A stretch of 64,000 nt of DNA from Ixodes scapularis (lineage: Eukaryota; Arthropoda; Arachnida; Ixodida; Ixodidae), in assembly GCF_016920785.2 (NCBI RefSeq), contig NW_024609846.1, positions 88,438,570 to 88,502,569 of the forward strand, read 5' to 3'. Positions 55,733-64,000 of the stretch are shown piece by piece (within the stretch, counting starts at the first letter, position 1; every line of letters starts with the position of its first letter). The notes beneath the pieces are model-generated. The model was not told the origin of the DNA. It worked only from the letters and a program-made list of their open reading frames with translations, and did not search any database. The position numbers and the translations under genes were made by a program.

Positions 55733-56270
55733 AAAGGGGAATCCGATGCCCGTCCCACCGCGCGGCCGATGGCTACCACCAGCGCGGGCGGTCGCCGCGC
55801 CGGGTTCGGCCAACGCCATGCCAACAACGATGATCGCATATCCAACAGCGTTTACTGAGTACCAGGGGTCCCCAGCAAGACACTGCGGTCAAGCGAGCCG
55901 TGAACACGGTGTGCCTGCAGCACTTACCAACCTGAGAGCCAAAGAGGTAATTGCGAGCGGAGTCATCGCCGGTCGGACAAGCTCACGCCGCTACCCGTCG
56001 TCGCAGGAGTTCGGGGACAGGGCTCTCGGCAGCCGGACGTCCACTAGGGGGAGGGGACGCCGACTGTCAGAGCCAGGGGGAACGCTAGCGTCGAATCATC
56101 GCCGGTCGGACGAGCTCGTACGCCGCGACTCAACCCGTCGCCCCGGACCCCAATCCAAGACTCCCCGACCACACGGGCGTCCACTCGGAGGGCAGGCCCG
56201 ACTCTCTCCCCATGATCTCCCTAATCCCCCAAAAACGGACGACGTGCGGAGGGGCGCGAGAGAGTAGGAC
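55733..56270 (+). other. GC-rich open segment of unknown nature
   Basis: A 206-codon open frame ends at 56267. It is rich in Arg, Pro, Ser and Gly and has no recognised domain. It contains a short direct repeat (ATCGCCGGTCGGAC at about 55966 and 56098). Its composition differs sharply from the flanks, which suggests part of another element (for example an LTR element gag) or a CpG-rich regulatory segment. Coding status is unproven. Confidence 0.3.
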
Positions 56271-56797
56271 ACCATGGTGACGAACTCTCCTTGAGGCGAC
56301 AGGGAGCGACCAAGCTCGAAGCCAGCCAACTCCGCTTGGAACGTTTGCAGCCTACGCCTTCTCGGGGGCTCCCACAACTTGTACCGACTAAATCTAATAA
56401 AAATAGTACAAAAAGAACTCGACGTGACGATGCACTTGTATAGACGGCAGGCGGCGCGCATTCGAAGGAAAGCCAGACATTAGGTGCGCAGTCGGGCAAC
56501 GTAGGGAGCAGTTCGAAATGCGGAGACAAGACGCCTGCGTAATCACTGCGTCCGCCGGCAACCAGATTCTTTAGCGTTTTCGTGTGTGCGAATGCAAGGA
56601 TCAATGTTTTGTGTGCCGTGGTGTTTGGTAAAATTATGCCGGAGAATCGAAGGTTCACATATTCCGTTTTCCAGCCGACGAGCAACGGGGTATTCAATGA
56701 ATTAAGGCAATTCCGGAGAAAGTAGTTCAAATTGTGAGCTCTTCGACGGTATGTTGGCTTGGCATATTTTAGTTGTATCCTTGCACTTTGGTACTTC
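56271..56797. other. no recognised feature
   Basis: Contains minus-strand open frames of 121-169 codons overlapping the GC-rich segment, without motifs. Nothing else recognised. Confidence 0.35.
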
Positions 56798-56799
56798 TA

Positions 56800-57108
56800 C
56801 AGGGAAGGGTTACGAAAGGTGGACAAATTCGAGATTGCAAAAACTACGCGTCGCAGCAAACAAGGGCTTGTGTCGTGATGCTGAGTAATTTTCTAATTGA
56901 AACCATGCCCTTAAACACAATATTAAAAAAAAAACTTAATTACGCAAAAATAATTAACAACCTAATTATTACGGACTTTAATCATTTTCCTAAATAGGCC
57001 CCCGGCCCAGTATCAAAACGTCACAAGTATTTGTTTTTTGTTGTTGTTGTTGTTGCGACGCGTAGTTTTCGCAATATCACATTTTTCCACCTTTCGTGAA
57101 ACAGCCTG
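56800..57108. mobile_element. foldback MITE (Tc1/mariner-like), about 309 bp
   Basis: Left TACAGGGAAGGGTTACGAAA and right TTTCGTGAAACAGCCTGCA are inverted. Arms continue with AAAACTACGCGTCGCA and its complement. The TA duplication survives on the left and is CA on the right. Confidence 0.75.
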
Positions 57109-57253
57109 CATATGGTCGATGTGCCCAGAAGGACGATAGTGTAGTAAACAAATCCGCTATTTTTATTTTGTTTTATTCTCAATGAGGCATAGTAGTTATT
57201 TTAGGAACGAGTTACCACTTCCAAAATGTTTTAAAATATTTTGTTGTTTTTAG

Positions 57254-57653
57254 CATGCGAGTCACCTGCGCATAGTATTTTGCTTTGCAATCTAGCTTTT
57301 GGATTTGACAAAACCGACTATGATTTAGCAACGTCATGGTCCAAGGCTGCTATTCTGACCTACGTAGCTCGATACCTCGCCTCTGTGACAGTGAAAACAT
57401 TCAATTGCGAATACCACAGAAAACATTTGATTTCGGAGAAACACTTCCTCGGGATGAATGCAGCGGTTCATCAATTGACAGATGCTTTAAATTGAGGGGG
57501 ACAACATGTTTCAACACAACTGGTCATCAGTGTTGTAATGCATGATGAAGTTGTTGTGAACAAGCTTATGCCGTCCCAACACATCGCTCCATTCTTGTGG
57601 TTATATGACCGACGAGAAGTTGTCAGGGACCTAACACTAGCTACAGTTCAAAG
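57254..57653 (+). pseudogene. exon-like reading frame, 5' part (split by a hAT-type element)
   Basis: Preceded by TTGTTTTTAG, an acceptor-like site. One frame runs from about 57254 to the insertion at 57654, with a single TGA at 57493-57495. The part before the TGA includes ATSWSKAAILTYVARYLASV and a Cys/His stretch (FNCEYHRKHLISEKHF). After the TGA it reads LMPSQHIAPFLWLYDRREVV. It faintly recalls the C-terminal part of P-element/THAP9-type transposases (weak, from memory). It continues after the hAT-type element at 59984. Confidence 0.45.
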
Positions 57654-59975
57654 CAGGGTGTCGAACCGGTCATTATTTCGATTCGGTTCGGGTTCAGTAG
57701 CATTGTATTTTGTTCCGGTTCAGTTCTGGTTTAGGGTATCGCACATAATATCACTCCAGTTACCGGTTTTAATGAGCGCGAACCGGTTTGAACCGGTTCC
57801 TAGCTCGACCTTTGAATAGTGACCCAGCACTTCCTGCAGCCTTTCCTGAGCACGAGATACTTGCAATAGACAAATTCCAATACTACTCCCTCTTCAGGCA
57901 GATATGAGAGCTCTGCACAGTGACGTGCGCAAAAGACACCATTAATGTGGCAAGGCCATTACTTTTATATTACTGTTCTTAAGTGAACTACATTAAGCAA
58001 TCGGCTTTCCATTTTTATAGCGTCTTTTGCACACGCAGCTGTGCACTATTTCAAACTCTGCCAGAAGAGGGCGTATTTTCGGAATGGGTGTGTAGACCTT
58101 TTCCAAAAAGAGCTTGTGGCCGGTGCCATCTTTAGTGTTCGGGCGTATAGCGCGTGCTTTGCTCGCTTTCCGAAGCAACAAACACGGACATGCTGGGCTG
58201 TGATTTTGTAAACAGTAGAACGTCTCTAGCCGGATTGCTTACCTTTAAATGTTTTGGTTTGTTTTGCTCTGCACACACGTGTTTTGATACATGCTACCTG
58301 TCTTCGGCACCCAGTAACATGTCACAGCTATGCCCCAGAGTGTCTGACAGGGTAAACGAGAGGAAACAAATGTGCCGTGAAACACAAAATCCGGTTGAAA
58401 AAACCCCGAGACTGCGGGTAAACGACACAACACTAAAAAGTCTCTAACACAGCTGAAATTTTTATTTTCCGAAATCTGGTTATATAGGCACTTTGATACA
58501 AAAAAAAAGGGGGAAGAGGGTGAGAACCCCAAAGAATGCCACTTTCCACAATGTAACCTTTGACTAAATACAAGGACAACGGACTCTGCGTCATGCACCT
58601 CTCTTATCTTTGAACCCTCGCTACCCGATTATTTCAGCCATGTCCAATGTACACCCGCTCGTTTGCGTCCTTACTTTTTGTACAGAAACCGGGACGGTCG
58701 AGTGCGCAGTTGGAGTAGTTTATCGAATCCCGTTAAGCCCTGGTCGTGTATGCATCGGCTAGACCGGCCGATCAATGACTGGGCACGTGAACACGCACGT
58801 ATAATGAAATGTGACTACATCTTGACAACGCTTCGGGTTCCGGCGGAAAAACGCTGTTCTAAAGATCTCGTGGCGATGCTTTGTCTAGTCACTTTGAATT
58901 TTTATCGCAAACAACGTTCTATCCAAATGACCCGGTCTGATAGACTCAGACCGGGTAATTTGTACCTGTCAGCCACCGAACAAAGTTCTGGTAACGCCAC
59001 CTCAGCGAACGACGTTTCTCGAATGCTCAGTTCAAGACGATGAAAGAGGACTTCAAACAAAAATGAGAAAATGGTTGAACAGGCTACATGCTGGCCTTGC
59101 TAGTCTGACAAACATACGCAAAAAAAAGAAAAAAATACACTTTTCTTTACTCCTCCCCCCCTCCTCCTCCCTCCCCCCCCCCCCCCCCCCCCCCCGCCCA
59201 CCCCCTCGCCTCTATCCAGGGCGCGGCGCGTCGGCGAATCATCCCCGAGTAACGTTGCCTCCGACAACCCATGTTTTTCTTCTTTTTTTTTTTGTAAGGT
59301 AATACTCCGAGCACGTAGAACAAAAGATTGTTTTTCATTGAAATGGACGACAGGCGACCGTACAAACTATACTGCCGATGCAGCGCGGTACTTGTCCCCC
59401 CTTCCTCCAGGGTGTCTCTGAACTCAAGCGGAAGGTCACGTGGTGCGCTCTCGGTGCTCGATGGGCTAAATGGCTCATCGACTGCAACTAGGGTCCTTCT
59501 TATGGTCAAACATTCGCAGACGCGTCGGCCTCCGTGCCTGCAGTGGCGCAATCCGCTCCGAAACTTGGACATTTCGTAGCCAAGCGGCCAAGCGGTGCTT
59601 TGAAATCGCCGCCGCCGCTGCCGCGCCGCCAGGGTCAATCCAAGAAACAAAGGAAAGTTGAAGCTCTCCAGATGATGTATTTTTATTACGTATGCAATAA
59701 AACTAAAATAAAAAAAAAATATCTCGCAGTATGTAGGATTAGTCTTGGGAACATAAGAAAAAGATACGCCTGTTACTTTTCTCATTTAAACCAATCATTG
59801 ACACAATTGGCCCTCAACCGTCTTCGTTGAACCGGTAACCGCCTCATCAGATTATGGTTTTGTTCCGGTTGGGGTTCAATATGAAGCTTTCGATTTCAGT
59901 TTTTTTCCGGTTCGGTCAAAAATAACGGCTTTGATCCGGTTTTCGGTTGGGGTTCGGGTTCGGTTCGACACCCTG
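57654..59975. mobile_element. hAT-type element, 2,322 bp, perfect 8-bp TSD, AACCGG subterminal repeats
   Basis: Termini CAGGGTGTCGAACCG are perfect inverted repeats. GTTCAAAG is duplicated at 57646-57653 and 59976-59983. About 160 bp at each end is packed with GAACCGGTT and GGTTCGG motifs. The middle includes a C-rich run (59167-59195), a short A/T-rich region and a 126-codon frame (58663-59043) that I cannot identify. No hAT transposase signature, so it is non-autonomous. Confidence 0.92.
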
Positions 59976-59983
59976 GTTCAAAG

Positions 59984-60116
59984 AGTTGGACACTTGTGCA
60001 AGAAAGTCGACAAACATTCTTCTCAAGATTGTCTGCAAATAAACAAATTATGCCCTAGGCAGGGTGCAAGGTCTGCTCCAGCCAAAGAGCAACTATCTGT
60101 TTTCCCAAACAGTTAG
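59984..60116 (+). pseudogene. exon-like reading frame, 3' part
   Basis: When the hAT-type element and one 8-bp duplication are disregarded, the frame from 57254 continues here and ends at a TAG (60114-60116). It is basic and cysteine-containing (VGHLCKKVDKH). AATAAA follows at about 60130. Confidence 0.45.
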
Positions 60117-61085
60117 CGTAGTTTTTAAAAATAAAGTGTGAAGGTATCACGACATCTCTGTAGAAAGACGTACTAAACCCGGTACGTGGAGGCAAAACGG
60201 AAGTTGTCTCATGAGAGGAACAATACATTTTATCACGTTCATTTATCGCATGATCGCGTTTGGACGCGTAGTCAATCAGTCACATTTTGTGTCGCATTTG
60301 TTTGTTTCACTACATTAAAACTACCTTTTTTACTAAAACAAATGGCTCCTTAATTAGCGAGCCTTCACTTACTTTCGTAGATTTTAAATACAAAAGTGGC
60401 CGTCCAATTTGTGGTTGGAGGGCGAGAACGTGCTGTTACTTTTAGGAAACTACCTGGAAGGCGCTAGGAGTCAAATACTATTTCACATATTTCCTAGTTG
60501 TGTTGTAAGCGCGGACGTCAAAAATATGTTTCAAACTAAAATATTTGTGATTGCAGAGCAACGCTTTGGTTTTACAAAAGAGATTAAAGGTGCCCTGAGA
60601 AGGTTTGTGAGATCGCCTAAATATGGAGATAACTAACTCATGCGGGCTCTAAGCTTCCTAGCAATCCCTAGATCATAACGATACGCCCCGGCCGATTTTC
60701 CTATTATAAAAAAAATATATATCTAAAGATCGAACACGCATCTCCGGCAGTGGGAGGAGCATTGTCGGGCAGCCAGGACGACACATGACCAATGAAAACG
60801 CGTCATTTAGTTGAAATTGCAAACACAGATATCACAAAATGTGTGTGCTTTCGTAGATGACAAAAGCAAAACAGACACGGCGAATTACGTGTTTATTTTT
60901 CTCTCTCCCTCTCTCTTTCTTTCCTCCTCGGGAGTGATGCGTCCGGTCGTCAGCTCCCGAGTGCCCGCTCGCTGGGTTGAATCGTAGTCCGGGCTGTATG
61001 GGCAACGAGCCGCGTGCATTTGAGATATCACTTCGCGGTTACACCACATGGAGGCGCGAGGATCCTTCGCTTGCTATTTTCTGAC
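60117..61085. other. no recognised feature
   Basis: AT-rich sequence with short open frames. A CTCTCTCC pyrimidine tract lies near 60900-60930. Nothing else identified. Confidence 0.4.
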
Positions 61086-61089
61086 AGTG

Positions 61090-61200
61090 GTCCTGGTTTT
61101 ATTTTATTTATTTGCACTCTGCTGCGTCGGAGCATTATAGCAGAGGAGTGGGTTACATATCATATTTATACATTTAAGATTCACGCATACTGCACAAGCC
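61090..61200 (-). mobile_element. LINE 3'-end fragment
   Basis: On the minus strand: CCCACTCCTCTGCTATAATG, a 7-bp hairpin (CTCTGCT with AGCAGAG) and a GCAAATAAATAAAATAAA tail. It resembles the 3' end of the LINE at 61590-64000. Confidence 0.6.
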
Positions 61201-61210
61201 AGCAACCAAC

Positions 61211-61315
<105 letters not shown>

Positions 61316-61589
61316 ATAATTCAAAACAACGCACAATATTAAAATTTCAATAACACCTAAAATACTATCAAGAAAATTTACATTGCATTCATCAGGTTAA
61401 TAAAATGTGCACTGTCAGCTCACACAATATCCGGATGTAGCTAATTCCATTCCGATATAGTTCTCGGGAAAAAGACAACATCATACAGTTAGTTCGACAT
61501 TTTATTTCACGTATTTTCTTTTTTATGATCCTTCCTGCTCGATATATAATGGGGCATCTGAAGATAATTTGATTTGTTGATTCTAGTTC

Positions 61590-64000
61590 ATTTCTTATCA
61601 TTTATTATGTCTTTCGGGGCCCGAAGGCATTACAGAGAGGAGTGGGGCACAGTAAACAGAACAAAGCAGATAGCAATGAAAAGGCAAAAACTACAAAAAA
61701 TAACTACTAAACATCATTTAACAGGTTTGTAATGGCACTGTACATGGAATGAAACAAATATCAGTGAAAAGGCAAACAATACACAAACTTACTTCTAAAC
61801 ATCATGTAAGAGGTTAGTAATGGCAATCTTAAATTTATCTGAGGCAGTGATTGTGACAATGGCTGCGGGAAGGCGGTTCCATACAATTGAGGTTTGAGGC
61901 AAAAAAGAGGCATTAAAGGTAGATGTGCTGCAATGAGGTATCCCAAGTTTTAATTGATGATCGCTGCGTGATGATATGTAAAATGGTTCAGAAAATAGTG
62001 CTTGGAGGAGAGTAGGGTTAGAGTGATAAACCTTATGAAACAGGCAGGCGGGATATCTTTCGACGAAGAGAAACAGTGGGCAAGGATAGAGATGCTTTCA
62101 TTAAAGTGGCGCTAGCTGTGCGGTGATAGTTAGAAAGTATAAAACGGGTGGAGCGGTATTGAATGGATTCTACGGCAGATGCGAGAGTGATACCAGGGTT
62201 CCAGATTGAGGCGGCATATTCATGTTTAGGGCGAATTGAGGTTTTATAAATTAGAAGCTTTAATGAAGAAGGGACAAGAAAAAGTTTCTTTTGATGCATC
62301 CTAATAATTGATTCGCGTTTTTCGTGACATAGTCGACATGAATATTCCAGGGCAGATCATTTGAAATGTCAACACCGAGGTATTTATAGGGGGACACAGG
62401 AAAGAGGGTAGGGTTATTGATGGAGTAGGAAGGGCAAATGTTAATTTGACGAGAGACACATATAGATTTACATTAAGAGATATTAAGTTCCATAAGCCAG
62501 TCGTTGCACTATTGGGTTACGTATCGGTTTGAAAAGCAGAGATGTCAGAGTCGTTAAGTATTTCTTTGTAAATAACACAGTCGTCAGCAAAAAGACTAAT
62601 GGAAGAGGAGACACTGGTATGGAAATCATTAATATACATAAGAACTAGTAGTGGACCGAGTACAGACCCTTGTGGGACACCGGAGTTGACAGGCGAGTAT
62701 GGAGAATTAGTTCCGTTGGTGTGGACAAACTGTAGACGGTATGTCAGAAAGGTGTCTATCCAAGCGAGAACATATGGACACATGTTAAGACTACTAAGTT
62801 TATGGAGAAGAAGGGCGTGAGGAACTTTGTCAAAAGCTTTGGAAAAATTAAGGAATATGCAGTCAGTTCTGGAACCCTTGTCAAGCGTGACATGGAGATT
62901 ATGAGTAAAGGTAAGAAGTTGGGTTTCGCATGAGTAAAACTTCCGAAAACCATGTTGTGATGTGTTTAAGAAAGAGTTAGAAACCATAAACTTTGCAAGT
63001 TGAGAGTAAATTACGTGTTCAAGGACTTTGCGGGGTATACTCGTTATGGAGATGGGACGGTAGTTAGATGGATTTTATTTATCGCCACCTTTGTGTACAG
63101 GAACCACCTTCCCCACCTTCCAATCCAATGGCAAGACACCATGTTGAAGTGACTGAGAAAAAAATCTTAGACAGGATAATGCTGGAAGACTTTTTAGTGT
63201 TTTCAAACATTTTGTGTTAATGTTATTAGTACCTACCGCAGAAGACATTTTTAGGTTATCAATAATCTTAGCAATTCTTTCAATATCTACAACAATATAC
63301 ATTGGCAAGAAATCACAGGCGGTAAATATAGGGAAACAAGAACTAACTGGAATAGAGAAAGATTTAGTAAACACTTCATTTAAAACGAAAGAGCACTGAT
63401 CAGAGGACAATTCATCTCCGTCAGTATCCCTAAGCCTTATATTGGAAGAGAAAGGGGGATTAATAACCTTCCAAAATTAACGTGGGTTTTTTAACAACAA
63501 GGAGGGTAACGTATTATTAAAATAATGGGATTTTGCATCTAGAAGTGCTTTTTTATACAGAACAGCTGCAGTACGGTACGCCGACCATCGCTGTTCGTTG
63601 TCTGATAGCTTCGCAGCACGAAATATTTTTTTTTCTTGTTTGCTAGCCTTTTTAATAACACGTTATACCAAGGCGATTCAGGAGACGACGAAATAATGCG
63701 AAGGGGAAAGTGCGCTTTCATGAGGCACGCAGCTTGTTCTTTAAATAAACACCAGTTATTCTTAACTGAGTGCTCATCAAAACAACAGTTAAATCATTAT
63801 TAATAGCGTGAATAAGTTTAAATCTATTTTTCTTACGCCTTTTTTCAAGAGATCCGATACCCATACGAGCGTTCATCACTGTCACACTTTCTGCTCGAGA
63901 ATAGTTATTTGCAATAAATCTACCAGCACGATCTTGAATGCCTTTATTTTATCCATGAGATATTTTTGACACGGATCACATACTGCGCTTTCATATTCGA
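61590..64000 (-). mobile_element. CR1/L2-type LINE, decayed, cut by the window edge
   Basis: The minus strand carries the pre-RT linker, RT and C-terminal region, then a 3' UTR. The 3' end reads CCTTCGGGCCCCGAAAGACA and an ATAATAAATGATAAG tail at about 61630-61590. The 5' part, including any endonuclease domain, lies beyond 64000. It is the same general type as the relic at 15096-16130. Confidence 0.88.
61800..63721 (-). pseudogene. LINE ORF2 (RT and C-terminus), frameshifted
   Basis: Segments in order on the minus strand are: linker (63721-63539, SPWYNVLLKRLANKKKKYF); early RT (63410-63075, IDNLKMSSAVGTNNINTKCL, then LDWKVGKVVPVHKGGDK); palm (62987-62517, LNFSKAFDKVPHALLLHKL, SGVPQGSVLGPLLVLMYIND, FADDCVIYKE); and thumb and C-terminus (62299-62033, IYKTSIRPKHEYAASIWNP) continuing to about 61800. 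An in-frame TAA lies just after 63075. A frameshift follows 62517, and another TAA falls near 62470. The catalytic FADD is intact, but the gene is dead. Confidence 0.88.

Overview
This 64 kb window looks like intergenic or intronic DNA from a large, repeat-rich arthropod genome. The mix of elements resembles hard-tick (Ixodidae) genomes: RNase H-bearing LINEs, CR1/L2-type LINEs, a Penelope-like element with a GIY-YIG domain, many hAT-type non-autonomous elements, and G-run MITEs. That placement is inference from element types, not from a marker gene. Almost everything recognisable is transposon-derived. I see no intact host gene.

Region 1-14.7 kb: a tandem array of about eight 421-bp units, each with a TATA box and a nearby AATAAA, carries two inserted LINEs. 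LINE A (851-6343, + strand) is broken by frameshifts and a nonsense codon. LINE B (7121-12807, - strand) keeps both reading frames apart from four in-frame stops and is flanked by a perfect 12-bp target duplication. Removing both LINEs restores the 421-bp register of the array.

Region 14.7-25.7 kb: a decayed CR1/L2-type reverse transcriptase; an ATTAC-rich dispersed repeat split by a 2,000-bp hAT-type element with an 8-bp duplication; a 5'-truncated Penelope-like element with inverted flanking arms, one arm split by an 820-bp foldback element at a TA site; G-run elements; a tRNA-like SINE; and a TTAA-flanked MITE.

Region 25.77-32.9 kb: an LTR retrotransposon (25880-32347, - strand) sits inside a 311-bp foldback MITE whose intact twin lies just downstream. 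Its 1277-codon pol frame has the order protease, integrase, reverse transcriptase, RNase H. That is Copia-like order in a Ty3/Gypsy-type polymerase, as in the Gmr1 group. The frame is open, but three catalytic positions look substituted and gag is frameshifted.

Region 32.9-42.4 kb: a second, inverted copy of the ATTAC-rich repeat with a G-run hAT MITE inside it; an AACCGG-rich hAT relative nested in a GGAATGG-rich element; an AACGTT-rich stretch; a homopurine tract; and a TTAGCGAA MITE.

Region 42.6-51.8 kb: the most gene-like part. A broken transposase-like gene is split by a MITE. Exon-like pieces with good splice sites follow; the first two are phase-compatible, but the second has stops. 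They are interspersed with MITEs and a hAT-type element with 15-bp subterminal repeats.

Region 52.3-64 kb: an AACGTT array split by a 2.7-kb TA-flanked element; a GC-rich open frame; a 2,322-bp hAT-type element that interrupts an exon-like reading frame; a (TA)n microsatellite; and a decayed CR1/L2-type LINE running off the right edge.
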